From the NCBI GenBank assembly GCA_020639135.1, contig JACKHE010000001.1:372001-436000 (forward strand): a stretch of 64,000 bases of DNA. Direction: 5' to 3'. This document shows, in pieces, positions 50,032 to 58,822 of the stretch; position 1 is the stretch's first letter, and each line of letters begins with the position of its first letter. A program made the translations under genes and the position numbers. The stretch is from Phycisphaeraceae bacterium (GTDB taxonomy: Bacteria > Planctomycetota > Phycisphaerae > Phycisphaerales > UBA1924). The notes under the pieces were generated by a model. It made no database searches and was not told where the DNA came from. It was given only the letters and a program-made list of their open reading frames with translations.

Positions 50032-51495
50032 TCACCTGCCGCCGGCGCCGGTCTGCTCCCCGACCCAGACCGTCACCAGGTCCAGCACCCGCGGATCGAT
50101 CGTCGTCTCGATCACGCCGTACTCCGCGGGCAGACCCGTGTTCGCGGGCTGGAGCATGTGGTTCACCCGGTCCAGCTGCCGGACCGTCACACGCTCGTTC
50201 CCGGCCGATTTGAGCGCCTGCTCGATCAGCGCCAGGTTCTCCGCCGCGTCAACCTGCAGGTCCAGCGAACCGCACACCGCCAGCGTCGGGCAGTGCACGT
50301 CCAGGTACGCCTGCGTCGGGTTGTAGGCCAGGAAGTGCCGGAACCACGGCGTCAACAGCTGCTTCACCTGCGCCGCGACCTGATCGCCGACATCCGGGAC
50401 CATCGCACGCTGATCCGGCGGGTACATCGCCAGGTACGCCTCGGCGATCCGCGCCCGCAGCTCCCACTCCACGTCGGCGTCGTCCGCCTTGTTCATCACG
50501 ATCCGGTGCGCCGCCTGCGTCGCGATCACCGCCTCCTGGATCTGCGCCGCCGGCATCCCGATCGCGCCCAGGATCCGCTCCGACTGCGCCGTCACCAGCT
50601 CGTGCCCGGGCATCCCCGGCGCCGCTAGCAGCACGAGGAACGACACGTCCGCGCTCCGGGACGCCGCGATCGCGCCGACGATCCCGCCCTCGTCGTGGCC
50701 GATGATCCCGATCCGCCCGCTGTCGATCTCCGTCTGCGATTCCAGGAACTTGACCATCGCCAGCGCATCGACCGCCAGGTCCGCGTCCGTGGACTGGATC
50801 AGCTCGCCCGTCGAGTTCCCCACGCCCCGGTCATCGCAGCGCAGCGTCGCCACGCCCGCCCGCGCCAGCGCATCGGCCAGCACCAGGAACGGCTTGTGGC
50901 CGAACATCGCCTCGTTCCGGTCCTGCGGGCCGGACCCCGACAGCAGCACCGCGCAAGGGAACGGGCCCTCGCCCTCCGGGATCATCAGCGACCCGCCCAG
51001 CGTCACATCCTCGCCCTCGACCTGGATCGTCACGCCGCGCGTGCGGTGCGGCGCCTGGCCGCTTGGCGTCTGCGGGCGGACCACCTCGCCGGCGTCGCTC
51101 AGCGCGACCATCCGCTCGAGCGTGAACGGGAACTCGTTCTCGCCCTGCGTCATCGTCCCGGTGACGGTCTTGCCGTCGGGCGACAGCCGCCCCTTGAACA
51201 CCGCGTCCGTCGGCGCTCCGACCGCCAGCGTCACCTGCCGGGACTCGAACGCCGCCTCGGTCAGCGCCATGTCCTTGATGTTCTGGAACGGGATCGAGAT
51301 CGTCCCCGCCAGAGCGCCGCCCGCGTCGGGCGTCAGGTCCACCGTGAACGTCAGCGAGGCGCCGTTCATCTCGAACCGGCCGACCCACTGCTGCGTCAGC
51401 CCGCCGGCGGCCTCGCCAGCCCGGGCCGAGCCCGCGGACAGAACCGTGACCACCACCGCGACCAGGACCGAGACCAACCGTGCGCTGAACGCCAT
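50032..51495 (-). CDS. Exported alpha/beta hydrolase with Asp at the nucleophile position
   Basis: A 487-residue exported protein (signal peptide VSVLVAVVVTVLSAGSARA). An N-terminal beta domain (about residues 30-150, DUF-like with GTMTQGENEFPFTLERM) precedes an alpha/beta hydrolase domain with the oxyanion region LLSGSGPQDRNEAMFGHKPFLVLADALARAGVATLRCDDRGVG. The nucleophile elbow, usually G-x-S-x-G-G, reads G-H-D268-E-G-G. The acid region GSLDLQVD and His (NHMLQP) look normal. AAGGAG lies six bases before the ATG at 51495. Confidence 0.85.
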   Translation of the reverse strand: MAFSARLVSVLVAVVVTVLSAGSARAGEAAGGLTQQWVGRFEMNGASLTFTVDLTPDAGGALAGTISIPFQNIKDMALTEAAFESRQVTLAVGAPTDAVFKGRLSPDGKTVTGTMTQGENEFPFTLERMVALSDAGEVVRPQTPSGQAPHRTRGVTIQVEGEDVTLGGSLMIPEGEGPFPCAVLLSGSGPQDRNEAMFGHKPFLVLADALARAGVATLRCDDRGVGNSTGELIQSTDADLAVDALAMVKFLESQTEIDSGRIGIIGHDEGGIVGAIAASRSADVSFLVLLAAPGMPGHELVTAQSERILGAIGMPAAQIQEAVIATQAAHRIVMNKADDADVEWELRARIAEAYLAMYPPDQRAMVPDVGDQVAAQVKQLLTPWFRHFLAYNPTQAYLDVHCPTLAVCGSLDLQVDAAENLALIEQALKSAGNERVTVRQLDRVNHMLQPANTGLPAEYGVIETTIDPRVLDLVTVWVGEQTGAGGR

Positions 51496-51684
51496 GGCGT
51501 TCTCCTTCTTTTCTTCACTGGATTGCTGAAACCGACCATCTCCCGGCGCCGCGACCCGGCGCCGCTCATCCTGTTCTATCGGTCGCTCGCGCGTCCGATC
51601 CAACCCGGTCCCCAGGGAGCACAAAAAAACAACCGCAGCCACAGCCGTCCGCCCGGAGCCCGGTGATTATCGGCCGATTCACCG

Positions 51685-53190
51685 TCAGCCCACCGGCGCC
51701 AGCGTCTCCAGAGGCATCGACGCGGTCAGCTGCGCCGCGATCCGAAGCAGATTCACCTCGCCGAACGCCGGGCACAGCAGTTGCACACCCACCGGCAGCC
51801 GCTTCCCGTCAACCCCCGCAAACCCCGCGGGGACCGAGACCCCCGGGATCCCCGCGAGGTTCGCCGTCACCGTGAAGATGTCCTCCAGGTACAGCGCCAG
51901 CGGGTCGTCGATTTTCTCACCGATCCGGAACGCCGGTGTCGGCGTCGAGGGCAGCAGCACCGCGTGCACCCCCGGCGCCCCAGCCGCCCCCGAGAACACC
52001 GCGTCGAAGTCCCCCTTGATCAGCCGCCGGGCCTTCAGCGCCGTGTTGTAGTACGCGTCGTAGTAGCCGCTGCTCAGCGCGTACGTCCCGAGCATGATCC
52101 GCCGCCGGACCTCGCCGCCGAACCCCTCCGACCGGCTCCGCGAGTACAGCGTCTCCAGGTCCTCGTCCCTGCCGATCTTTGCCCGGCGCCCGTACCGGAT
52201 CCCGTCGTACCGCGCCAGGTTCGAAGACGCCTCCGCCGGCGCCACGATGTAGTACGCCGCGATCCCCGCGCCCATGTGCGGCAGGTCCACATCCACGATC
52301 TCCGCGCCCATCGAACGCAGACGCTCGACCGTTTCCGCGAACACACGCGTCACGTCGGGATGGTTCTCGTCGTGACGCGCCTGCGCCGGGACGCCGATGC
52401 GCAGCCCCCCGATCGGCTCCTCCAGCCGCGCCGTGAAATCCGGAACTTCCACGCGCGCCGACGTCGAGTCCAGCGCGTCCTCGCCGCAGATCACGCCGAG
52501 CGTCAGCGCCGCGTCCTCCACCGTCCGCGTCATCGGGCCGATCTGATCCAGGCTGCTCGCGAACGCCACCAGGCCCCAGCGCGACACGCGCCCGTACGTC
52601 GGCTTGACCCCGACGATCCCGCACAGCGCCGCCGGCTGCCGGATCGAACCACCGGTGTCCGAACCCAGCGCCATCGGGACCATCCCCGCCGCGACCGCCG
52701 CCGCCGAACCGCCCGACGAGCCACCCGGCGCCCGCTCCGGGTCCCACGGGTTCCGCGAGGGCCCGAAGCACGAGTGCTCCGTCGAGGATCCCATCGCGAA
52801 CTCGTCCAGGTTCGTCTTCCCGACGATCACCGCGCCCGCATCAAGCAGCCGCTGCGCCGCCGTCGCCGTGAACGGCGACTCGTATTCCTCAAGGATCCTC
52901 GAGCAGCACGTCGTCCGACCCCACGACAGGCAGATGTTGTCCTTCACCGCCACCGGGACACCCGCCAGCGACCCCACTCGCTCAGCGCCCTCCGACCGGA
53001 TCCGCGCATCGACCGCTCTCGCGTCCTCGATCGCGTGATCCCCGAACACCTGCGTGAACGCGTTGAGCGTCCCGTCCAGCCGCTCGATCGCCGCCAGACA
53101 CCCCCGGACCGCGTCCTCCGAAGACATCGCCCCGCCCCGGATCGCGTCCCGATACCCCCGCAGGGTCAGCGCTGTGCCATTTTCGCTCAT
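51685..53190 (-). CDS. gatA: Asp/Glu-tRNA(Asn/Gln) amidotransferase subunit A
   Basis: Glutaminase/amidase subunit of GatCAB, 501 residues. The catalytic triad pattern of the amidase signature family is present: Lys in GVPVAVKDNICL, the Ser-rich loop APGGSSGGSAAAVAAGM, and GSDTGGSIRQPAALCG. The C-terminal region VTANLAGIPGVSVPAGF is typical. The ATG at 53190 is used. The gene is divergent from the pentaheme cytochrome gene. Confidence 0.95.
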   Translation of the reverse strand: MSENGTALTLRGYRDAIRGGAMSSEDAVRGCLAAIERLDGTLNAFTQVFGDHAIEDARAVDARIRSEGAERVGSLAGVPVAVKDNICLSWGRTTCCSRILEEYESPFTATAAQRLLDAGAVIVGKTNLDEFAMGSSTEHSCFGPSRNPWDPERAPGGSSGGSAAAVAAGMVPMALGSDTGGSIRQPAALCGIVGVKPTYGRVSRWGLVAFASSLDQIGPMTRTVEDAALTLGVICGEDALDSTSARVEVPDFTARLEEPIGGLRIGVPAQARHDENHPDVTRVFAETVERLRSMGAEIVDVDLPHMGAGIAAYYIVAPAEASSNLARYDGIRYGRRAKIGRDEDLETLYSRSRSEGFGGEVRRRIMLGTYALSSGYYDAYYNTALKARRLIKGDFDAVFSGAAGAPGVHAVLLPSTPTPAFRIGEKIDDPLALYLEDIFTVTANLAGIPGVSVPAGFAGVDGKRLPVGVQLLCPAFGEVNLLRIAAQLTASMPLETLAPVG

Positions 53191-53260
53191 GGAAGCAATG
53201 TATCAGGACCAACCCCGGCGCCAGAGGTCCGGGAACGTTCCTGCGAAACAAAAATATATG

Positions 53261-53289
53261 TGGATCCGACAGGAATTTCGCCTTAGACT
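53261..53289 (+). promoter_or_regulatory. Putative promoter of the first cytochrome gene
   Basis: TGGATC, 17 bases, TAGACT, ending 44 bases before the start codon at 53334, in the most AT-rich part of this intergenic region. The same pattern (TGGA, 17-base spacer, TAGACT, 46 bases to the ATG) occurs before the paralogue at 55774. Confidence 0.4.
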
Positions 53290-53333
53290 GCATATGGACA
53301 AATCCGTCCTTTTTTGCAGCTGAGGAGAGCGCC

Positions 53334-55220
53334 ATGCCCCGCCCGACCACCGCCGTCGTGTTGATGGGTTCGTCCTGCCTGCTCGCGACCGTCGCCGCCA
53401 CCGCGGATTCACCGACGCCGCGCACCACTCAGGTCCCCACCACCATCAACGACTTCTTCCTCCCCGGCACGCAGCCCGACGCCGGCAACACCAACATCGA
53501 CCCCTTCGACAGCGCCGTCGATGACGGCTGCGTCACCTGCCACGGCTACTTCGATCCCGAGTACGCCGACGCCGATCCCTACGTCAACTGGAGCGGCTCC
53601 ATGATGGCTCAGTCCATGCGCGACCCGCTCTTCCTCGCGTCCCTCACCATCGCCAACCAGGACGCCGCATTCTCCGGCGATCTCTGCATCCGATGCCACT
53701 CTCCCGCCGCGTGGATCAGCGGGCGCTCCACACCGACCGACGGTTCAGCGCTGAGCGAACCCGAGGACTTCGAGGGCGTCAACTGCTCCGTCTGCCATCG
53801 CCAGGTGGACCCGGTCTATGTCCCGGGCGTCAGCCCCGGCGAAGACCAGGTCATCGTCGATGACCTCTTCAACGCCGGGCTCCTCCCCGACGAACTCGGC
53901 TCCGGGCGCATCGTGTACGACCCCGAAGTCAAGGTCCGCCGCGGCCCGCGCGACGGCATCAACCACCCGCAGGGCGCCAACGCCATCCACTCGCCCTTCC
54001 ACTCCACCGGCTTCTACTGCGGCCAGTGCCACGACGTCTCCAACCCCGCCTTCTCGAAACAGCCAGACGGGACCTACCTCCCCAACCAGCTCAACACGCC
54101 GCACCCCACCGGGAACAAGGCCGACATGTTCCCCGTCGAACGCACCTACTCCGAATGGCTCAACAGCGCCTTCGCCAACGGCGGTGTGGATCTGATGGGA
54201 CGCTTCGGCGGCAACCTCACCGGGCCCATCCAGACCTGCCAGGACTGCCACATGCCCGACACCACCGGGCCCGGCGCCATCATCTCTAACACCATCCGAA
54301 ACGATGCGCCCCAGCACGCCCTCAACGGCGGCAACACCTGGGTCCTCGGCGCCGTCCGATCCCTCTACCCCGACAGCGAGACCGGCCTCTTCGACGACGC
54401 CATCAACGGCGCCAACGCGCGCGTCGCCGATCGCCTCGCCGCCGCTTCCGACATGGAACTCCGACAGGAAGGCGCCGATCTCATCGTCAAGATCATCAAC
54501 TACACCGGACACAAGCTCCCCACCGGATACCCCGAAGGCCGACGCATGTGGATCAACGTTCGGTTCTTCGACATCGCCGACCAGCTCCTCCTCGAGCACG
54601 GCCACTATGACGCCGCGACCGCGCTCCTGACCACCAACGACACCAAGGTGTACGAGGCCAAGCTCGGCGTCAGCAGCGAGATCGCCGCGCTCACCGGCGT
54701 CCCCGAGGGTGAGTCCTTCCACTTCGCCATCAACAACGTCTGGCTCAAGGACAACCGCATCCCGCCGCTCGGCTTCACCAACGCCAGCTTCGAGGCCGCA
54801 CAGGCCGCACCCGTCGCCTACACCTACGCCGACGGCCAGAACTGGGACGAGACGTCCTTCACCATCCCCGCCAACGCCGACCACGCCCAGGTCACCGTGT
54901 ACTACCAGACCTCCTCCTCCGAGTACATCAACTTCCTCGACACGACCAACGTCACCGACACCCGCGGCGACACCCTCGCCACCGTCTGGGCCGCCCAGGG
55001 CAAGAGCGCCCCGGCCGTCATGGACCAGGACGTCATCGCGCTCGGCGCCCCCTGCCCCGCCGACATCAACGGCGACGGCGCCATCGACACCGCAGACCTC
55101 GGCATCCTGCTCTCCAACTTCGGAACAGCCGACCCCGGCTCCGACCTCAACAACGACGGAACCGTGGACACCGCCGACCTCGGCATCCTGCTCAGCCAGT
55201 TCGGGACGAGTTGCCCGTGA
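53334..55220 (+). CDS. Pentaheme cytochrome with dockerin-like Ca-binding tail, paralogue 1
   Basis: A 628-residue exported protein (signal peptide up to about residue 24). It has five CXXCH heme-binding motifs: CVTCH (66-70), CIRCH (118-122), CSVCH (151-155), CGQCH (229-233) and CQDCH (302-306). From about residue 370 to 550 comes a beta-sandwich-like region (YTGHKLPTGYPEGRRMWINVRF). Two EF-hand repeats form the C-terminus (DINGDGAIDTADLGILL and DLNNDGTVDTADLGILL). In this group such tails are thought to be cell-surface or assembly tags; that is inference. GAGGAG precedes the ATG. A near-duplicate lies at 55774. Confidence 0.87.
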   Translation: MPRPTTAVVLMGSSCLLATVAATADSPTPRTTQVPTTINDFFLPGTQPDAGNTNIDPFDSAVDDGCVTCHGYFDPEYADADPYVNWSGSMMAQSMRDPLFLASLTIANQDAAFSGDLCIRCHSPAAWISGRSTPTDGSALSEPEDFEGVNCSVCHRQVDPVYVPGVSPGEDQVIVDDLFNAGLLPDELGSGRIVYDPEVKVRRGPRDGINHPQGANAIHSPFHSTGFYCGQCHDVSNPAFSKQPDGTYLPNQLNTPHPTGNKADMFPVERTYSEWLNSAFANGGVDLMGRFGGNLTGPIQTCQDCHMPDTTGPGAIISNTIRNDAPQHALNGGNTWVLGAVRSLYPDSETGLFDDAINGANARVADRLAAASDMELRQEGADLIVKIINYTGHKLPTGYPEGRRMWINVRFFDIADQLLLEHGHYDAATALLTTNDTKVYEAKLGVSSEIAALTGVPEGESFHFAINNVWLKDNRIPPLGFTNASFEAAQAAPVAYTYADGQNWDETSFTIPANADHAQVTVYYQTSSSEYINFLDTTNVTDTRGDTLATVWAAQGKSAPAVMDQDVIALGAPCPADINGDGAIDTADLGILLSNFGTADPGSDLNNDGTVDTADLGILLSQFGTSCP

Positions 55221-55233
55221 CACGGATTGGACG

Positions 55234-55260
55234 CCGAGTCTGAGCGAAGCGAAGGCTCGG
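55234..55260 (+). repeat. Variant palindrome of the CCGAG type, copy 1
   Basis: Preceded by GACG, CCGAGTC pairs with GGCTCGG (one G-T pair) around TGAGCGAAGCGAA, 13 bases after the cytochrome stop. The loop shares GAGCGNAGCGAA with the CCCGGGAT family, but the arms differ. Confidence 0.7.
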
Positions 55261-55281
55261 GTATCAGAACGCCAGAATCTT

Positions 55282-55314
55282 CAGCGCCGACACACCGATG
55301 TCGGCGCTGTTTTC
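55282..55314 (+). terminator. Rho-independent terminator after cytochrome paralogue 1
   Basis: CAGCGCCGACA pairs with TGTCGGCGCTG over 11 bp around CACCGA, followed by TTTT. It is just before the gatC stop on the minus strand. Confidence 0.85.
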
Positions 55315-55315
55315 T

Positions 55316-55633
55316 TCACGCCCCACCGCCGTCATCGATCACCTTCGGCACCTTCACGAAGTCCCCCTCCGACTCCGGCGCCATCGCCAGCAGCGCGCCC
55401 GTCGGCAGCCCGGCCACCGGGACATCGTCATCCAGCCGGTTCGCGTCGTCGAAGGGGTGCGCCATGGGCTCCACGCCCTCCACGTCCAGCTCCCGCAGCC
55501 GGTCGATGTACCCCAGCACAGAGCCCAGCCGCCCCGCGCTGTCGGCGATCTCCACCTCAGAAAGCTCCAGCCGTGACAGCCGAGCGACCTTGCGGACCTC
55601 CGCCTCGCTCAGCCCTGTTCCGTGCTCACTCAT
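55316..55633 (-). CDS. gatC: Asp/Glu-tRNA(Asn/Gln) amidotransferase subunit C
   Basis: A 105-residue stabilising subunit of GatCAB. The family pattern is clear (LSEAEVRKVARLSRLELSEVEI, then YIDRLRELDVEGVEPMAHP and LMAP-like LLAMAPESEGDFVKVPKVI). The ATG at 55633 is chosen because MSEHGTGLSEAEV is the usual N-terminus; the longer frame from 55708 is not. It sits between the two cytochrome genes on the opposite strand, and the three GatCAB genes are dispersed over 19 kb. Confidence 0.9.
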   Translation of the reverse strand: MSEHGTGLSEAEVRKVARLSRLELSEVEIADSAGRLGSVLGYIDRLRELDVEGVEPMAHPFDDANRLDDDVPVAGLPTGALLAMAPESEGDFVKVPKVIDDGGGA

Positions 55634-55698
55634 GCCGGCACTGTACCAGCAGGGCGCCCAGATTCCCCGGCCGGGCGCCCAAAGCCGGTAGTAACCCG

Positions 55699-55727
55699 TG
55701 GAAACCATCCTTGAACCGTTCTAGACT
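55699..55727 (+). promoter_or_regulatory. Putative promoter of the second cytochrome gene
   Basis: TGGAAA, 17 bases, TAGACT, ending 46 bases before the ATG at 55774. It matches the arrangement at 53261-53289 in spacing and in the TAGACT element; GGAC follows 6 bases later in both. Confidence 0.4.
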
Positions 55728-55773
55728 ATTTCAGGACTTCTTGATCCTTTGAACAACTCAACAGGAGGCTGTC

Positions 55774-57663
55774 ATGCCGCGCCCGACAACAACCCTGATC
55801 ACGGGTTCGTCCTGTCTGCTCGCCGCTGTCGCCGCGTCCGCTCAGACCGCGACGCCGCGAGTCACGCAGGTACCGACAACACTGAATGATTTCTTCCTCC
55901 CCGGCACGCAGCCCGACGCCGGCAACGCCAACATCGACGCCTTCGTCGGAGCTGATCAAGGCAACTGCGTCAACTGCCACGCCAACTTCGCGACGGAGTA
56001 CCTCGACGCCGAGCCCTTCTCCCATTGGAAGGGCTCCATGATGGCGCAGTCCGCGCTCGATCCGCTCTTCCTCGCCGCGCTCACCGTCGCCAACCAGGAC
56101 GCCGCGTTCTCCGGCGACCTGTGCCTCCGCTGCCACTCACCCGCAGCATGGGTCAGCGGACGCTCCACACCAACCGATGGCTCCGCGCTCAGCGATCCCG
56201 CCGATTTCGAGGGCGTCACCTGCCACGTCTGCCACCGCATGGTCGATCCCGTGTACGTCCCCGGCGTCAGCCCGATCGAGGACCAGCCGATCGTCGATGC
56301 TCTCTTCAACGCCGGGCTCCTCCCGACCGAGCTCGGCTCCGGGCGCATCGTGTACGACCCCGACGCCAAGGTCCGCCGAGGTTCACTCACCGGCGTCAAC
56401 CACCCGCAGGGCGCCGACGCCATCTATTCACCCTTCCATTCCACATCCTTCTTCTGCGGCCAGTGCCACGACGTCTCCAACCCCGCCTTCTCGAAACAGC
56501 CCGACGGGACCTACCTCCCCAACAGCCTTGACACGCCGCACCCCACCGGCGCCAAGGCCGACATGTTCCCCGTCGAGCGCACCTACTCCGAATGGCTCAA
56601 CAGCGCCTTCGCCAACGGTGGCGTTGACCTGATGGGACGCTTCGGCGGCAACTACACCGGGCTCATCCAGACCTGCCAGGACTGCCACATGCCCGACACC
56701 ACCGGGCCCGGTTGCAACAACTCCGGAACCGTCCGCGACAACGCCCCCGAGCACAACTTCAACGGCGCCAACACCTGGGTCCTCGACGCCGTCCGCTCCC
56801 TCTACCCGGACAACGACACCGGGCTGAACAACGACATTGTTGACGGCGCCAACGCGCGTGTTGCGGCAATCATCGCCGCGGCATCCGACATGGAGCTCCG
56901 CCAGGAGGACAACGACCTCATCGTCAAGATCACCAACTACTCCGGTCACAAGCTTCCCACCGGATACCCCGAAGGCCGGCGCATGTGGATCAACGTCAAG
57001 TTCTTTGACATCGCCGATCAACTCCTCCTCGAGCACGGCCACTACGACGACATCAACGCCGAACTGGCCGCCAACGACACCAAGGTTTACGAGGCCAAGC
57101 TCGGCGTCAGCAGCGAGGTCGAAGCCCTCACCGGCGTCCCCGCGGGTGAGTCCTTCCACTTTGCGCTCAACAACGTCTGGATCAAGGACAATCGGATCCC
57201 GCCCCTCGGCTTCACCAACGCAAACTTCCAGGCCGCGCAGGCCGCCCCCGTCGCCTACACCTACGCCGACGGCCAGAACTGGGACGAGACGGCGTATCCG
57301 ATCCCCGCCAACACCGACCACGCCGAGGTCACCGTGTACTTCCAGACCTCATCCGCCGAATACATCGAGTTCCTGGATACCGAGAACGTCACCGACACCC
57401 GCGGCGACACCCTCGTGACCGTCTTTGACACCCACGGCAAGAGCGCCCCGGCTGTCATGGATTTCAACACCATCGCCCTGGCGCCCGTCGCCAACTGCCC
57501 CGCCGATCTCAACGGCGACGACGCCATCGACACCGCCGACCTCGGCATCCTCCTCGGTCAGTTCGGCACAGCCGGACCGAGCGCCGACCTCAACAACGAC
57601 GGCGTCGTTGACACCGCCGACCTCGGCATCCTCCTCGGTCAGTTCGGGACGACTTGTCCGTGA
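55774..57663 (+). CDS. Pentaheme cytochrome with dockerin-like Ca-binding tail, paralogue 2
   Basis: A 629-residue close paralogue of the protein at 53334, with the same order: signal peptide, five CXXCH motifs (CVNCH 65-69, CLRCH, CHVCH, CGQCH, CQDCH), a beta-rich region (YSGHKLPTGYPEGRRMWINVKF) and two C-terminal EF-hand repeats (DLNGDDAIDTADLGILL and DLNNDGVVDTADLGILL). The third motif starts CHVCH. The two proteins can be aligned over nearly their whole length. AGGAGG lies before the ATG. The same terminator type follows (57725). Confidence 0.87.
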   Translation: MPRPTTTLITGSSCLLAAVAASAQTATPRVTQVPTTLNDFFLPGTQPDAGNANIDAFVGADQGNCVNCHANFATEYLDAEPFSHWKGSMMAQSALDPLFLAALTVANQDAAFSGDLCLRCHSPAAWVSGRSTPTDGSALSDPADFEGVTCHVCHRMVDPVYVPGVSPIEDQPIVDALFNAGLLPTELGSGRIVYDPDAKVRRGSLTGVNHPQGADAIYSPFHSTSFFCGQCHDVSNPAFSKQPDGTYLPNSLDTPHPTGAKADMFPVERTYSEWLNSAFANGGVDLMGRFGGNYTGLIQTCQDCHMPDTTGPGCNNSGTVRDNAPEHNFNGANTWVLDAVRSLYPDNDTGLNNDIVDGANARVAAIIAAASDMELRQEDNDLIVKITNYSGHKLPTGYPEGRRMWINVKFFDIADQLLLEHGHYDDINAELAANDTKVYEAKLGVSSEVEALTGVPAGESFHFALNNVWIKDNRIPPLGFTNANFQAAQAAPVAYTYADGQNWDETAYPIPANTDHAEVTVYFQTSSAEYIEFLDTENVTDTRGDTLVTVFDTHGKSAPAVMDFNTIALAPVANCPADLNGDDAIDTADLGILLGQFGTAGPSADLNNDGVVDTADLGILLGQFGTTCP

Positions 57664-57676
57664 CACGGATTGGACG

Positions 57677-57703
57677 CCGAGTCTGAACGTAGCGAAGGCT
57701 CGG
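57677..57703 (+). repeat. Variant palindrome of the CCGAG type, copy 2
   Basis: Preceded by GACG, CCGAGTC pairs with GGCTCGG around TGAACGTAGCGAA, 13 bases after the stop codon, in the same position as the copy after paralogue 1. The stretch from the stop codon through the arms is nearly identical in both loci. Confidence 0.7.
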
Positions 57704-57724
57704 ATCTGAGACCGCCAGAAAAAT

Positions 57725-57758
57725 CAGCGCCGACCACGCAGGGTCGGCGCTGTTTTTT
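57725..57758 (+). terminator. Rho-independent terminator after cytochrome paralogue 2
   Basis: CAGCGCCGACC pairs with GGTCGGCGCTG over 11 bp around ACGCAG, followed by TTTTTT. It is homologous to the terminator at 55282. Confidence 0.85.
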
Positions 57759-57791
57759 ACGTGAGCGAAACCACCAACACCCCCACACCGC

Positions 57792-58607
57792 TCACGACGC
57801 CAGTGTATCCACAACCTCGCCCTCTTCACCCGGAGCGCCCGCCCCCGTCGCCACCTGCGCCAGCGCCCGTTTGGAGATCGACCCGATCAACACAACCACG
57901 ATCACCGTCAGCACCGCCGTCACGATGAACATCGCCAGCTTCGGCGGCTTCTCCGCGCGGAACTGCTCCTCGATCCCCGACGCCAGGTACACCGCCAGCG
58001 CCGTCCTCGGCGCAAGGCCCACCGCCGTCGCGATCAGCACCGTCGGCAGCGGCACGCGCGTCACGCCCAGCGCCAGGTTCGTCAGCGCAAAGGGCGAGTT
58101 CGGCGGCAGCCGCAGCAGCGTCACCAGGCCCAGCGTCTTCCACCAGCCGCCCCCGACCAGCGCCGCGCGCACCGCCGACCAGCCGGGACGCTCCTCGATC
58201 ATGTCCATCACGTTCTTCGACGCCGCTCTCGACGAGATAAGCCAACCGATCAGCGCGCCCCCGACGACTCCCACGATCGCCGCCGGCAGCCCCCCCGCCA
58301 GCCCGAACGCCCAGCCCCCCAGCGCCGCCTGCGCGTACGTCGGAAGAATCGCCAAACCCGACAGCACCGCGAACCCCGCCGCGTAGATCAGGATCCCCCA
58401 TTGCTCGTTGGATCGCAGCCACTGCCCCACCGGGTCGATCCGCGCCAGCAGCACGAACCCCCCAACCGCCGGCAGCGTCACCGCCAGCGCCGCAAGCGGC
58501 CCCGCAGCCCCCGCCCGCCGAACGTCCTCCCACACCGACCGCTCCGAAGCGGGCCGCGGATCGGCCCCCGTCGTCTCGGTCCCCGTTGTCGCCTTCTCGT
58601 CGTTCAC
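57792..58607 (-). CDS. TVP38/TMEM64-family membrane protein
   Basis: A 271-residue polytopic protein of the SNARE-associated Golgi/DedA superfamily. About five or six helices are visible; ALGGWAFGLAGGLPAAIVGVVGGALIGWLISSRAA carries the family glycine-rich helix, and LLRLPPNSPFALTNLALGVTRVPL matches the conserved R-x-x-P motif after it. The GTG at 58607 is used. The longer frame to 58679 reads through the palindrome at 58636 and is not expected to be translated. The role in membrane lipid or ion homeostasis is unknown. Confidence 0.85.
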   Translation of the reverse strand: MNDEKATTGTETTGADPRPASERSVWEDVRRAGAAGPLAALAVTLPAVGGFVLLARIDPVGQWLRSNEQWGILIYAAGFAVLSGLAILPTYAQAALGGWAFGLAGGLPAAIVGVVGGALIGWLISSRAASKNVMDMIEERPGWSAVRAALVGGGWWKTLGLVTLLRLPPNSPFALTNLALGVTRVPLPTVLIATAVGLAPRTALAVYLASGIEEQFRAEKPPKLAMFIVTAVLTVIVVVLIGSISKRALAQVATGAGAPGEEGEVVDTLAS

Positions 58608-58635
58608 CCCCAGAGCGTAGCGACACCGCCCCGCA

Positions 58636-58662
58636 CCCGGGATGAGCGAAGTGAATCCCGGG
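58636..58662 (+). repeat. REP-like palindrome, copy 10
   Basis: Arms CCCGGGAT and ATCCCGGG are perfect around GAGCGAAGTGA, preceded by GCA. It lies between the divergent TVP38 and MBL genes. Confidence 0.8.
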
Positions 58663-58822
58663 ATCCGCCACCATTCCAACCATGCCGATCAGGCGTGAGG
58701 CGGAAAATCCGCAGCACACCGGCGCAACTCGCCAACCACAGCCGCGTACCATCTCCCGCAACGAACGCACCCACCGACACCAGTTCCCCGCGGGGTGAAA
58801 ACCCCGCAACGGAGCCTTCGCC

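Noticed and set aside
58608..58679. N-terminal extension of the TVP38-family protein.
   Set aside because: It reads through the palindrome at 58636 and has no start support; the GTG at 58607 is better.
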